From Crocodylus rhombifer (Eukaryota; Chordata; Crocodylia; Crocodylidae), in the NCBI GenBank assembly GCA_038503035.1, contig JAVSML010000030.1, forward strand, positions 1,178,001 through 1,242,000: a stretch of DNA of 64,000 nt, written 5' to 3'. Position 1 is the first letter of the stretch. The number at the start of each line of letters is the position of its first letter. This document shows, one piece after another, positions 45,735 through 58,200 of the stretch. The notes beneath the pieces are model-generated. The model was not told the DNA's origin and did not search any database. It worked only from the letters and a program-made list of their open reading frames with translations. The position numbers and the translations under genes are program-made.

Positions 45735-47530
45735 TTATCCAGGCTGGAAAGGGGTCCTTGTCCAGTAGATATTGTCCAGAGGGGGGTCGCCGGCAGGGCC
45801 TCTGGGTAGATAGGTGGAGTGGCATAGTGCTGGTCCAGATGGAGAGGGCATCCCACTAGGTCTGTCTTGTGTGACCCTAGTGACAAGAGGCGTGCCCAGG
45901 CAAGGGTCAGCCCCAGGCATACTGAGCATGTGTGCTCCATACAGGGATGTGCAGTTTTGGGTGTCTGTAATGGTGAGAGTTGCTGGTTCTGCAGGTGTAT
46001 AGTTCCTGGATGAATCAATGCAAGGTGATGGCCCAGTCATTACAGGCCATTCAGTAGAGGCCTGCTACCATTGTATGTCAGTCATTCCCAATCATACTCA
46101 TTCATTGGGGAACCAATTTACATGGGAGGGATATGTGACTCATACAGTTGTGACACACAGGGGATGCCTGGGCACAGTACACAAGATGGAGACTTGACAT
46201 ATAAAATAGAAACCTGACATGACTTTGGTTCACTTACAAACACAGGCCTAAACCATACAATATCTATATGAAACAATAAAAATCAATACAAAAATGATAA
46301 TAATACAATGTACAACAGTAAAAATCAATACAAACCTAATAATAATACAATATAAAACAGTGGATACAAAACCAAAAACTTGCTACCAAAATAAAAATGT
46401 TTAAAGCTTATCCTACATCTGAGCTTGCTTACACTTATCTCTAGGGAATAGAGAGGGAGAGAAAAAGTCAGAAATGGTTGGGGAAGGGGAGCGAATGCAA
46501 TAAAAGAGAAAAACTGGGGGTTTTGCTACAATGCCAGAATCTTCTGTAGCTCCACCCTGCTCCAAATGATGCAGAACAGAAACTGTGCCCCAGGGTCTCC
46601 AGCATCAAGGTCCAAGGACTCATTGTCCCACTCCTCATAATTAAGGACCCAACCTATCCTCTCCTCCCCTGGCTCATGAAGCCCCACTTGAGGTACCTGA
46701 ACAGCAGGTTCTGCATAACCGTCAAATACACTTTGACTACCTCAAGGCATGCTGGGGGGCTCTGAGCATGCACTTTGACATAGCTGAAGAGTACTTGCTA
46801 TTCCTCATCACTGCCATCTGCACCCTGTAAATGCAGGGAAGAAGTGTGGCACTGAGGCTCTGCAGCACTTGGAGGCAAACCACACTGTGCTCTTACCATG
46901 TGCAGAACCAGGGATGTTCCACTCAGCCCAGAGTGGGGTCACTATGGTGAGCAGAGCTAGAAGGAAGCCTCTCTCACCATATGAGACCCAGGGACACAGC
47001 ATTGGCACCAGTCAGGAGTGTCACAGGTCACTGGAAAGTGATCCAAGACCCTGTCCATGAACTCCCTCCTCTGCCACTGGGATTCTGCCAGTTCTGCAGA
47101 ATGAGTAGTGTCCACAAACTAAAATCACTGAGTAACCATATCAAGCCCCAATTCCTGAACCTCAGCAGAATGGGTATAGGCATCCCCCTAGGCATCCCCC
47201 AGCCTCATGATGTCCGCCCTCAACATCTTCAGTCACTCCTCATGATGGTGCTGAAGCTCACAGCTACCAGTTCCTAGCATCTCCTCCTTGCTTTGTCACG
47301 ATCTCCACCGGAGATCTCTCAGCAGCTGTGCAGAAGCCTGTACATGAGCCAGTGTGTTGTCCTCCACATACAGATGTTGTCCCAGAGAATGGAGACAAGT
47401 AACACCAAAACTTTGTAAAATGCTTGGGGCACAGAATACCAATGTCTGTCATCACTTCATACTCTTTTCCTTTTTTGTCATTTTTTGCAGGCTGCAGTGG
47501 GAGAACGCAGAGCCCATCAGTCACCTGCTT
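45735..47530 (-). other. Weak minus-strand coding character beside the Harbinger relic
   Basis: Several short open stretches on the minus strand have codon use that looks protein-like. They include a stretch of about 65 codons ending at a TAG near 46532 (contains V-L-N-Y-E-E-W-D-N-E-S), one ending near 45735, and one around 47050 (Q-W-Q-R-R-E-F-M-D-R-V-L). The frames are interrupted by stops and shifts. A minus-strand AATAAA at 45529-45534 would lie downstream. Harbinger elements often carry a second, Myb/SANT-like gene, so a convergent partner gene is possible, but I see no clear tryptophan-spaced Myb repeat. I do not claim a gene. Confidence 0.25.
46272..46355. repeat. Two-copy ~42-bp tandem duplication
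   Basis: The unit 'aacaataaaaatcaataca...aataatacaatgtac' is followed directly by a near copy 'aacagtaaaaatcaataca...aataatacaatataa'. An A+T-rich minisatellite seed. Confidence 0.8.
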
Positions 47531-50289
47531 GCTACAAGGTTGCTTGGAACAGCCTAGTAATTAAGATCCAACCAGTAAGCTACTGGCAGCAGGTTGCACA
47601 GGAAGTCAGAGAAAATAAGGGTGGTGGGGTTGTTTACAAACATTGATGAAGTATTGGGTGGGAGGGAAAACACAGTTCCTGCCATAGTAGATGGGGAGGC
47701 AGTTTGGATGGGGTGTTGTTCCAGCATTTGGGGGAGGGATTAGCCAGCTCTTCTTAGCCACTATGTCCTTGAGGGAAAGTCAGGATGGTATGACAATGCC
47801 AGATCTATTTTCAAGCTTGTTGACTGATAAGGTGTGAAACACTCAAGGATATGGGCTGGGTGCCTCAAGTCCATGTTGGAGAAAATGGGGGTGAGTGGTG
47901 GTGTAATCTGATCAGTGTTAAATGAATGATCCAGGACTTAGCTCCCTGGGCCATATGCTTTGTCTAGCCAGACTGGAAGCATAATACTGCTGCCAATCCA
48001 CCTCTTTCTATGAACCGGGACATTCCCTTTGGGGGTTTGCATCACAGTGGGCTGGTTGTTTTGGATGGTGAGCTATGGGCAGTGGAGTCCCAATGCCCTA
48101 CTAATTTCCCACCTTATCTAGGAATGTAGACCATGCTCATTCACCACCCCATGGGGTGTATGATTTCCTCTGCATACAGGTCCCCATCACATCCACAGTG
48201 CAGGGTTGACCCGTACCGTTCCATGCAGTGGGCTTTGCCTTAACAGGGTCTTAGCATTGGGACCAGGAGAATGGGCACTATTTGGGTCCCTGGGCTGGGA
48301 CTGAGTGGGAGTGTGTGCTCTCCAGTTCCCCAGGCTAGAATCAGATGGAGGAACTGGTGTTCCTTGCCTCCCTATGCTGGGACCAGGGGGACTGGCAGGA
48401 GGCCTGTGTACCAGTGGTAGGGCCCCTGAGGAGCTGTCAGAGGAAAGGGACTGGAACACCATGGGCCCTGCTACAAGAAATGGCGTCTCCAGGTACCTGG
48501 TGTTCCTCAGATTCAGAGGAGTCAAGGTTGAGCAGCTCTAGACACAAAATAGTAAAAGTGGCTCAGAGAATATTGGAAGGACTAAAAATCTCTGTAAAAC
48601 AGAAAAATAGCAACATGATTAGGAAAGGTGATTGACCCTTTGAAAAATTTACAGTTGCATTAGGGTTCTAATAACTATTAAGAGCTCAATTTCTGCTGAT
48701 GTGAAAAGAAGTATAAAAAAGGAAAATAATTTATGCAACATATTCAAAATCCAAGAGTACAAAACAACCATTTGTTCATGCTTCCATATTAATGTTCTTC
48801 AGACAACCTAAAAACACTGAGAGATGCACCAGATAACACAATCTGAGATACATGTCATCTGCAGAGGTAAATATTGAGACATTGTTTCTTTCCTCCTCCT
48901 ACCCCTGTCTTCCTTTAGAAAAAATTCAGCATGTAAATATGTTCTGCACGTACGTTTCAAAATAGACAGTGGACAGATCCCAGGATCCAGCTCATTTACA
49001 CAGAGTGCAAGTCAGGAAAATATAGAAAGAAAGCATTAATTGCATAGCTATATAGTGATTTAGGAGACTACGTTCCAGTTTCAAAAGTGAGTCAGATAAC
49101 TTAATAAGCTGAAATCTCACTGAAAGTCACTGGGACTTAATGCCATAAGTCCCTAGGTCACTTTTAACTTGGCCATCTAGATCTCTGGCCCCGGGCCTGA
49201 ACCACTCTAGCTTATATCCCATTGTCTGACTGCACTGGCATGCCAATGATGCTGCTGCAGCTCTGTGCAAGACTATTTGCCTTACAACGGATCAGAAAAG
49301 CCCACAGAGAATGAATATTAAAGCCAATGGTCAACGCTGAGAAACTGCCACCCAGTGATGACTGGGAAACTGCTACCTTCCCCTCAGGGGAAGGCAAGGT
49401 TGATTTGCACTTCTGTAGACTAAGATGTATAGCATAACCTTTCATAAGCAGAGAACTTTATCAGATGCGGTGAAGGGACTGTAGGAAACAGAGCTGATAA
49501 ATAGAAGACAGTGATTTGAATGCAAAGGATATATGGGCCTGGGGGGAAGAGAAAGAAATGTTCACTGCTGAGAGATGCACGGCTAACTCAACTGCTTCAC
49601 CTTCCCCTTGGCCACAGTCTCTGTTCCATGTTCTGTGGGCAAAAAGGAGAGGTAGCTCAGAGCCCCGTGACTGCTCTCCACCACAGGAAGGTCAGTGGAG
49701 CTATTGCTATCTATTTAGGAGCTACTTTATGCTGATAATTCAGACAAAAGCAGTTGTCCAGCAATGAAAAGTCCTATCCTACACATCTACCTCTACCTTC
49801 AGACCATTTATTAAAATAGAAGTTGAATGGTGTTAATGATTTTGTTTGCCACTAATATTCATAGTTGTGCTTTATTCATTTAAACAGTTGCACAAATACT
49901 CAGAGATTTCACAGGTACCTGTACTTGTTTGTTCACGTTGCTTGTTTGCACTAGCATTTTGAAATTTCTCCTATTCCCCCTTTATTGCTCACTAATCTGT
50001 CAGCCAGCTGACTAGACCAACTGGTTCAGCCAGCCAAATAGGAAACTGACACAATGGCATGTGACATATCTGACCAACCTCACACACAAGTAATGGACTA
50101 CAAAAAGGCAAAAACATAGATGCAAATAGTATATGAACATCCCACCCATTTGTGCAAATTTGTGGCAAGTGCATGAACAGAAAAGAGGGCTAAATCTACG
50201 AAAGATGAGATTGTGCTACCTTGACCCATCTTAATGAGCACTTGCTCAGAGAAGTAGCCCTGTTGACTTCAGTGCGACTCCTCATCAGA

Positions 50290-50440
50290 ACATATTGCTG
50301 TTGTTACTCTTATTTATCTGTATTCCAATTGCAACTAGAGGCAGCAAACAAAACTGGGGACTCCTCTTCTGTGCTACACAAACAGACAAGCAAACACATA
50401 GGGCAAGATACAGTCCTTGGCCCCAAAGAGTTAGACACTA
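50290..50440 (+). repeat. Ancient interspersed repeat, copy 2
   Basis: Includes tgctgttgttactcttattt, tgtgctacacaaacagacaa and ccttggccccaaagagttag. These words are shared in order with 53895-53995 and 57930-58200. Confidence 0.5.
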
Positions 50441-50504
50441 AAACAGAAAAAGCAGGCAAATGGTGAAAAGGATAAGAGGAATGAAACAATTTTTCCCACA
50501 AAGC

Positions 50505-50580
50505 TCATTGCCAAGCTGGGAGTTGAACTCCAGCCTCCTAATTCCCAATCCAGTGCTCTGTCCTCTAAAACACGCTCTCA
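50505..50580 (-). repeat. MIR-like SINE fragment
   Basis: The reverse complement gives AGAGCACTGGATTGGGAATT then GGAGGCTGGAGTTCAACTCC, resembling the MIR head with a B-box-like GTTCAACTCC. Not a tRNA gene: no acceptor stem or anticodon arm can be built. Confidence 0.5.
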
Positions 50581-50716
50581 AAAGGTATTCATTAATATTA
50601 GGCTCATACACTGTTGTGCTATGTAAGTTATCTTCCATTAATAGGTCTAGTAAAATCTTTCCATTCTCTGGGAAAATAATCTAGTTTTGAAAATAATGTT
50701 CCCTAGTGTCTTGGGA

Positions 50717-50747
50717 GTTTTGCTTTGTTTTGTTTTGTTTTGTTTTA
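50717..50747. repeat. (TTTTG)n simple repeat
   Basis: About five units of TTTTG in a row. Simple repeat. Confidence 0.85.
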
Positions 50748-51089
50748 CTTCAATGTTTCCAATATATTTGACAGGAAAGTTCAGTGTCAAAGCTCCAGAT
50801 CACACTATCAGACATTAATGAGGCAAGTGCAAGCCAGCTGCTCATTACTGGCCTGGGTTTTCACCACTGATTAATACAAAATTTTATGCAGCGTATGCTG
50901 ACTCCAAATGAGCTTGTCCAATTTTAATCTAACTCAACAAGAAACCTTTTAGGAATGGTACAGGCATGAGAAGATGCTATTGGTGCAAAAAAAGTAAAAA
51001 AAAATAAACATGGTAAAGATACATCAAATAAAATAAGGACCCTATATTGTTTTCTTTTCCGAGCCCCATATTCCATGCTGCCTACCGGG

Positions 51090-51234
51090 TTGTTGATTGT
51101 AGCTATGTTGGTCTAAGGACATAGGCAGACACGGTTCTTTGGGTAGATGTGATATCTTTTATTGGACCAACTGAATAGTTGGTAAAAATGTTCTTTGCAA
51201 GCTTTTGGGAACAAACCCCCTTCTTCAGACATAA
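51090..51234. repeat. SINE-like repeat ('tgtgatatcttttattggac' type)
   Basis: Carries the words tagctatgttggtctaagga, gatatcttttattggaccaa, gcaagcttttgggaacaaac and cccttcttcagac. I recognise this order from a widespread sauropsid interspersed repeat common in alligator and turtle sequence. The middle contains a small hairpin (ACCAACT ... AGTTGGT). I treat the family as SINE-like; the exact name is uncertain. Confidence 0.65.
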
Positions 51235-53229
51235 GACTACTCTGCTGCCTACCATCTTTTAAAGGTCAGGTATGTAAACTTAAGAATGTGCGGGTGTGTA
51301 TTAGTTGCAAAGCTCATTTTTTGTGAGTTCTATGAAGCAATAACCCATGAAATATAGTTGATATCTCATGGGCACAGTTCTGCATGCCTGAAAACATTTA
51401 AAATTGCACTTGTGGTACATAAAAGATTTATAATGATCTCACCCACAAATATAAATTTTATCCCACATAGGAGAAAAAGACCTAGAAGCAGCAGCAGTGA
51501 ACAGCTGAATGTGAGCACAGTGTCATAAATTCATAACACTTACAGCTTTTTAACAACCAGTCATAAATATGACTGATTTCAATTTAATTTATGAGACTTT
51601 GTGATAGAACCAGAAATATCTCTTTAAAACTGAATTTTTAGAAACAATAGGCATAAATATGGCCTTCTTAGTGTAGGGTCAGGAGAAGTGGGATGGGATA
51701 GCTGAATAGAAGGTGCCAGAGCCCTCCTGTATGTTTGGGAGAAAGTGTGGAAAACAATCTATAGACAGCTTAACTGCTGCTCCAAAATGAAGCAGCATAC
51801 TTTCTCCACTAGCACCAGCAGCTGCTGCCATTACTAGCTTGCTAAGTGGGGAATATACATATAGCTGTGCCCCTGCTCTGGATGACCCCCTTTGGGACCA
51901 CGGCATAGCCAGACATGCTGTTACCTAGACGGTCCGTGAGTCACCAGAGAAATGCCAGAAGACATACACTGCGTTCCTGCCACATGCACATTTTTTCATT
52001 TTTCCTGTACTATTTCATTCAGATTTCAGAGTCCCAAGTGGTTGGATTTTGAGAGCAGGGATTTGATGAGCAGGGATAGTAAGCATGGGGATAGGAAAAC
52101 AGAAATGAGAGGAGGAAAGTGGAGAATAGAGAGATCGGGGTATGAGGACAGGGGAAGAAGTGAGTTTCTTAGATCATTGATGAAATGATTAATATCAAAA
52201 TAAGTCCTGAGCACTTGTTTTCAGAACCTGTTGTTTTTTAATCATGGTGCTCTATGATAACAGTGTTCAGCTTTAAAGCAATATAAAATCTGATTTTGAG
52301 ATACTTGTATTTCAAACAACAACTGCAAGCTGAGCCTAAGGAAGCCAGCAAGTCAAGAGCCCTGTTTATTTTCTTGGACATTGAGGTTGAAATTTATTTG
52401 GAGCCTGGCAAAAGGAAAACCTGTGAAGTACCCTGGAGAATCAGAGTTTGCTTTTGAGCCCACTGTCTGCACCTGTCAGGAGTTTGATTTTTTTTTCCTC
52501 TTACTGTACACACATTGGCAGCTTGGAAAGTTCACAAACAGCCTGTGTATTTTTCCTGCAAATGACATGGAAGGAGGAATAAAATGTTTCTTCTCAGATT
52601 TTTTTTCAATCTTACTTCTCCACAGCTCTTTAAATGACAAACATGATAATATTTGGTTGTATTACATTGCTCATGTGCATGAAATATTGTACCATTAGCA
52701 AAAATAGTTCAATATATTAAAAGGAACATGCTGGGTCAAGTTGTATCCAGAAAGATACTGCAGATGTTGTTTCTTTTGGTCGTAATGATTTTTAAATCTT
52801 TGCCAATGACTATGAATTTCATTTGTCCAGTGCTGATGGAAATTACTTCTACTACTACTAAATGAAAAATCCACATGTATATTATGTATGCAGGGCCCTG
52901 AATGATAGGCTTTATTTACTATCAGAAGTTTAAATTATTATAAATTAGGAGAATATAGATAATTAATTAAGGAAAGTTATTTTTTAAGGAATGAAGGGTT
53001 TAGGTTAATGAGAAACAGGTTTGCATTCTGGTTCATTGGTTCATATCTCAGCTGGGCCAACTATAAACAAATGGTATTGTATTCCTCTCAGAAGGCTGAT
53101 GGGTGGCCTGGATGAAATGGTACCGTAGTCTGAGTCTACTTCTTCACCATTTTGTCCATACCATCCAACCGTGGATGTTGTTCACAAGGTAAAGAACAAG
53201 TAAGTTAGGAAAGACTAGCTAGTTTGAAG
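51235..53229. other. Gene-free unique DNA
   Basis: Frames are short and A+T-rich. The open frame at 52381-52698 (105 codons) has no motif, signal or domain I recognise and is probably chance. Confidence 0.4.
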
Positions 53230-53237
53230 AATTAGCA

Positions 53238-53485
53238 CAGTGGTTCTCAACCCTTTTAGATTTGAGAAGCATCTTGTTTGACTTGAGACACCCCTCCATA
53301 ACTTTTGTGAATTAAGCAGCACCACATTTAAAAAATTAATTGATTTATGACAGAGCTTACCTTCTTGGAGAGAGGCCAGGCAGGCACCAGCCTGAGTCCA
53401 TATTTATTTCTTCATACCTGCTTATCTTCTCACACCTTGCTCAACCCTTCAAAAGCTCTTATGGCACCCTGGTTGAGAATCACTA
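53238..53485. mobile_element. hAT MITE with exact 8-bp target duplication
   Basis: A 248-bp non-autonomous element. The ends are CAGTGGTTCTCAACC and, inward from the right, TAGTGATTCTCAACC, the classic hAT/Charlie-type terminus. The 8-bp sequence AATTAGCA flanks both sides (53230-53237 and 53486-53493) without change. No coding capacity. Confidence 0.9.
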
Positions 53486-53493
53486 AATTAGCA

Positions 53494-54261
53494 GTTCCTC
53501 CATATTCTACCAGTTTGAATCAATACTTCTTCTATAACTGAAATATATTATCATTGGCTGATATGAAATAAATTGGTGTTCGATCCAGTCACTGGTGGGC
53601 AAGTGATTACAAACAATGTCACAAATGGCAATCTCAGCAGTGAAGCAAAAAGAATATGAACTACCTATGACTCCTAGGGATGCAACATAAAAGATGGTGA
53701 AGCATACTGGTATAAAACAGTGTAAAGAAGCTTGCACTGCCACTAACCTGAGCATAATATATTTGCTGAAAGCCAGCACTTTTCATAAGTATTGCCCTTT
53801 CCATACCCAACTGAAGTCAATACAGTATTCCAACTGACTTGAATAGACACTGGATCTTTATCTCTCTATCCATGGTCCTGTGGTAATGCTAAGAAAGCCT
53901 ATTCACAGTTTTAAGCACTATGCAAAAACAGAACACAAAGATGGCCCCTGCCCCAAAGAGGATCACGACATATATTCACTCATAGACTTAAGCAAGAAGC
54001 TTTTAAAATACAGAATGGGATTAATTCACTTAAAGATAATTCTTAATATTATTACTAGATTGTTTTACTTCCCAAAAATTAAGAATACCATGTTCATTCC
54101 AAAAAAGTCAACAAGAATCTAAAAGGAAGCAATACGCAAAATATATCCCTTCCTTTTCCAGCCACACAAGTGACTTGTTTCATGTGAATTCACACAAGGG
54201 AAACATTTTTTCTAAAAGATCATGCTTCAAAAGGTCGTGCCTTTGTCCTTTAGACAAGGAC
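53494..54261. other. Non-coding spacer with ancient repeat
   Basis: The ancient repeat at 53895-53995 is inside. No gene recognised. Confidence 0.4.
53895..53995 (+). repeat. Ancient interspersed repeat, copy 3
   Basis: Contains ttttaagcactatgcaaaaa, cagaacacaaagatggcccc and tgccccaaagaggatcacga. It shares word order with 50290-50440 and 57930-58200. Confidence 0.55.
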
Positions 54262-54362
54262 TTGTACGGGATAGTTTAGATAGAGATGATCCTGCCTCAA
54301 GCCAGGGGTTGCTAGATCATCTCTGAAGTCCCTTCCAGCCCTACATTTCTATGATTCTATGA
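54262..54362 (+). mobile_element. CR1 LINE 3' end fragment
   Basis: ctagatcatctctgaagtcc, cttccagccctacatttcta and the tail tgattctatga form a standard CR1 3' end with its 8-bp-type tail repeat. 5'-truncated to about 100 bp. Confidence 0.85.
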
Positions 54363-54375
54363 ATATTTGGTGAAG

Positions 54376-54850
54376 AAAAAGACACTGTGGGCATGTCCAG
54401 ACAAGCTGGTGTTGCAGACCCATCTGTGGCACCCCATGTTGCACACGACGCCCATGCAGGCATTCCCCACGCTGCTAATTTGCAACCTGGGAGGGTTTTT
54501 TGACACCGAGAGATCCCAGTATGAAAAAACCCCATGGCAGGGCAGTGCACATGGCGGCAGTGTTCACCCCCTGAAACCGAAGCCTGGTCAGCCAGAGCCA
54601 CCCTCTGATTGCCTGCCAGGCTCCCTGCTGCCAAATTGCCACTACTGGGGCCCCAGGAGGCCACCAGGACCCAGGTAAGGCTGCTGGTGCCAGCCTGGCT
54701 GCTGGTCCCAACCTCCTCTACCCTACCTGGAGCAACCAGCTGTGCACCAGAACACATATGCACAGGTGTTCCCAGGGACAAGTAGCACAGGCACATATTG
54801 TGCTGCTGCTGTTTGTCCCTGGGGAAATGCACATGCCTGCACGCCTAGAT
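54376..54850. repeat. GC-rich block, possible MITE
   Basis: Begins GGGCATGTCCAGACAAGC, similar to the GGGC-type ends of the 255-bp MITE, just after a CR1 tail. A counterpart near the right (gcacatgcctgcacgcc) is only loosely inverted. The long open frames inside come from G+C bias. No clear duplication. Confidence 0.3.
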
Positions 54851-56363
54851 CCAACCTGTGTCAGTATTGTCTGCCCCACAAACAGATCATCCCATTGACT
54901 TCAATAGGACCATTCATAAGAACAAGGTTTAGTTCAGAATGCTATTTAATCATCTGACTACACCATAGATTTTGAAGGTCTTCACATTTGTTTGTGAATA
55001 TTTTATGTTACAGTTTTTCCCTCTGGTTAAAATAAAGCTATTATCAGCTGTGCCCTTAATACCTATGCTAATCTTGGTATAGAAAAGCTTCACAAATTAG
55101 AAAGGAGAAGTTTAGCAAGAGATGAATCTTATTGTTTGTGTAATCAACACATCTAATTGAGCTATAATATGCTCAGCCATGCTTGTGTTCAGACTGCAGA
55201 GATGCAATTTTTCTTTCATTTTCAGTTTTATCAAAAAATTAACCTTCATTTAAAATGCGACTTCTCAGAACATTTTTTACACTATACTTCCTCTGCTCCT
55301 CACAAAATCTGAATTTTAAATTTGCTGTCAAGTCTTTATAAATTGAGTGACCTACAGGATAGGGAGAAAAGGGGGCATTTATATTCTAGCTGATATAAGG
55401 ATATAACCATATTTCTACTATTCCTTTGTTAGCAACTACACAAATACAGGTTCAAGGGAGGATGATGTATTTAATGATTTTTTTTTATTTGTTTTTAAAA
55501 TGCACTTATTAAAGAGAAGTATGGTGAGAGGTTGTATAACTTCACTTCCTCAGGGGAAAATATAACATATTATTGATGTTATATTCTTTTAAAAAGAGTT
55601 CTCTAAAAAAACTCCAGCCTCATCCTGAAATTGTGATGCAGTCTAATTTACCTGCAGTCCAGATTTTCAGTGGGAGTTTGACATATGTAAGTATAACAGG
55701 ACTAGATCCCTTCTGGACCCCAGCTTTTAAAATAATGTTTTAGAGATAGACCATTAATTTCTGATTCAACCTATATGAGCAGTCCTAGTGTAACAGTGAC
55801 TGCAAAATTCACTCTTCTTTGCAATAATGCAAACTTGTCATAAAAATTTACCATCTCTGATAAAAAAAAACATTCAATTTAGCATGATCATTATAGATAA
55901 TAAAACAGCCATGGACATTTTACTTCAACAAAAGAATGCCCAATCTGGGGTAAGTAGCCAAGCAGAGTTTTGCAAAACAAATCCCATGTCAATCTTTCCC
56001 CTTTTTCCAGTTCTCAGCTATTGAATATCGGTGATAGTGCAGCATTAGCCATAGGTCAAACTGGTCATTGTTTTGGCTGTGACAGAACACTTTGCAATTT
56101 GAAAAAAGATCTCTTGCCAGCATGGGCACTAAACCCTCTAGTCAAAAATGGAGGAGAATGTTTGATGTGCAGAGAACTTTAGCTTTTCCTACCTCAGCTG
56201 GAAAATAACATGAGCTGCAAATATCTTCTTCCTAGCTACCATGTGTTCACATTTTCTTATTAGTTCCCCATTTTGCTGCACACTTTCCACACACAAAAGA
56301 AAGCAAGTAGGGGTAAAAATAGGGTTAAAGGCATAAAGAAGAGTTATGCGATCAATTTTTATT
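54851..56363. other. Gene-free unique DNA
   Basis: A+T-rich, no recognised repeat or gene. Confidence 0.45.
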
Positions 56364-56368
56364 GACCT

Positions 56369-56892
56369 TGTAGCAGGCTGCACACCTCAGGGGCTGCAGC
56401 CCATCTGAAAGCAGGCAGAGAGCAATTACAAGCCTGTCTCAACAGACTGGGCCAGCTGACAATGATAATTGGCTGGCCCCACGGGAGTTAAAAAGCTCCC
56501 ACAGAGATACAGGGGGAGAGACAGGAAGGCTGTGAGCTGGGTCAGGGAGAAGTGTGAAGCTGAGAGTGCATGTAGCTGAAAGAGAGGGAGAGTAGGTAGG
56601 TAAGCACCTGGACAACCCCTGAACACCACACCAGGGTGCTTCTTTCCTTAGTTTTATAGAGAAAAGCATGAGTAAAGGAGAGAAACCATGAGATTTCTGG
56701 AGGGATCTAAGAGAGGGAGGAGGGTAGGCTAGCAGCTGCAATACCAAACCCCAGTCACTCTCCTGGGGTCTGGGAAAAGACCCCATGCTGCTGGTGTGTT
56801 TGTCTGGCTAATTGTTTACATTGATTCCTGAGGAGGGAGTTTGCCCTGAAGAAACAAAGACTATTTGAGCAAGCAATCCCCAACCTGCTACA
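56369..56892. mobile_element. Solo-LTR-like element with 5-bp target duplication
   Basis: A 524-bp element starting TGTAGCAGG and ending CCTGCTACA, so it has 5'-TG...CA-3' ends with a perfect 9-bp inverted repeat. The flanks are GACCT on both sides (56364-56368 and 56893-56897), a 5-bp duplication as produced by retroviral-type integrases. A TTAAAAAG near 56488 could be a weak TATA box; I see no AATAAA. The first 11 bases equal those of the minus-strand element at 30329-31809, suggesting related LTRs. No internal retroviral genes remain, as expected after LTR-LTR recombination. The LTR orientation is not certain. Confidence 0.7.
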
Positions 56893-57929
56893 GACCTCTA
56901 GAGACAGCTGTGCCTTTGAAATTCTCCCACATAGGCACTTTGTCAACCTGCACATGCATACCACCCTCTCAAACACCAATTCCCAGCCAATCCACAGTCT
57001 AGCCAAATATGGGCAGACATGCCTGCCTTGCCCTGGAGTATCACAACAACAGATACCTTCCCACCACTGCTCTTTGTTGAGCTTCCAGCTCTTAGCTGCT
57101 GCTATTCTTTTCTATCCTCCAGAAACCTCAGGTCTATCCTCCAGTAACCTTCTTACATCTCACTGGAGAAAAAGCTTTCAAAGTTGTCAGGGGAGCATAC
57201 TGCTGTGAGTACACCATTGCACGAGCAATTACAAATTCTGCTTTTCATGAATATCTCTTACCAGATATTCACAAACAGCCAATAAAAGGTGTTGGAAATA
57301 CCCAGAACATCTGCCAGTTCTAGTCACAAAATTATTCACAAATACTATTTTTGAAGTACAACCCTAGTTAAGGCCACACTATTATGCTTGTTATCTTGCA
57401 AGCAAATAGCAGCATCAGAAGCATACAATTTCTTCTGCCCCAAAATGAACATAGAGTATCACTTACATTGGATAGACCTTGGCTAATGTAGACCAGGAGA
57501 TCATAAAGTTCATGCAATTTACTGCTGGTTTAATGAAACATATTCATAGTGAAAAAGTTTTCTCCTTTTTTCTTGCAAACTCCACTAACTCTATTACACA
57601 ATCTGTCGTGCTTATGCCGTAAAATCCACCAAGTTTCTAGACCATAGCCTCTACAGACTTCTTCTACTCAGCTAATGAATCTCTCTCAGACAACACTCAT
57701 TTTATTGGCAACCATAAAAGTCCTAGTTTATTTGCCTTGCAAAAGTTTAATTTTATTGGCTGTGTATGCTTCATTTAGTTAATTAAGAAGTACCAAGCAC
57801 AGCCTTGGATTTTCCTTATTTTGCTACTGAGCTTAGCGTGAGTCCAATTTGACTTGTTTTAGCATGTCAGTCTGACATGAGTTTTTCTATATTTTCAGTC
57901 AGTATAAGCTAATGCCTAGCAACAAGTGA

Positions 57930-58200
57930 ACAACAATCAGCTATTATTATTTAGTCTTAGTAATATTTACAATTCCAATCAAGGCTGGGGACCTACTGTA
58001 CTAAGCATGGGACAAAGAAATGAAAAACAAAGAAAAGGTCCCTTTCCCAGAAAGATGGTAACACAAATAGACAAGACAGATGAAAAGTGGAAGACAAGAG
58101 GTTATACTGTTGCCATTTTACAAGTGATGCACTGACAGACTCAGTGATTTACTCAAGGTCAGATATGTATGCAAATCCAGTAAAGGAATCCAGGCCTACT
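57930..58200 (+). repeat. Ancient interspersed repeat, copy 4 (longest)
   Basis: Starts with a ATTATTATTT stretch, then ggacctactgtactaagcat, tgggacaaagaaatgaaaaa, and a MIR-like 3' part: cattttacaagtgatgcact and tttactcaaggtcagatatg. This copy shows that the family ends in the 'plus one to two lines of fraction, tested by lag' common CORE-type sequence. It is a diverged old family. Confidence 0.5.

Larger units (their letters stand above)
47531..51089. other. Gene-free region with small relics
   Basis: G+C content falls near 48540, which could be the right limit of the Harbinger-related block, but no terminal repeat was identified. The ancient repeat at 50290-50440, the MIR-like fragment at 50505-50580 and a (TTTTG)n tract at 50717-50747 lie inside. 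No gene recognised. Confidence 0.4.

Noticed and set aside
50505..50580. tRNA-like B-box GTTCAACTCC on the minus strand
   Set aside because: No cloverleaf can be formed; it fits a MIR SINE head better.
52381..52698. 105-codon plus-strand frame with hydrophobic stretches
   Set aside because: No recognisable domain, no flanking splice or promoter context, and composition typical of chance A+T-rich frames.
54341..54832. 163-codon minus-strand frame
   Set aside because: Begins in a CR1 tail and runs through a G+C-rich repeat-like block; no motif and no codon signature.
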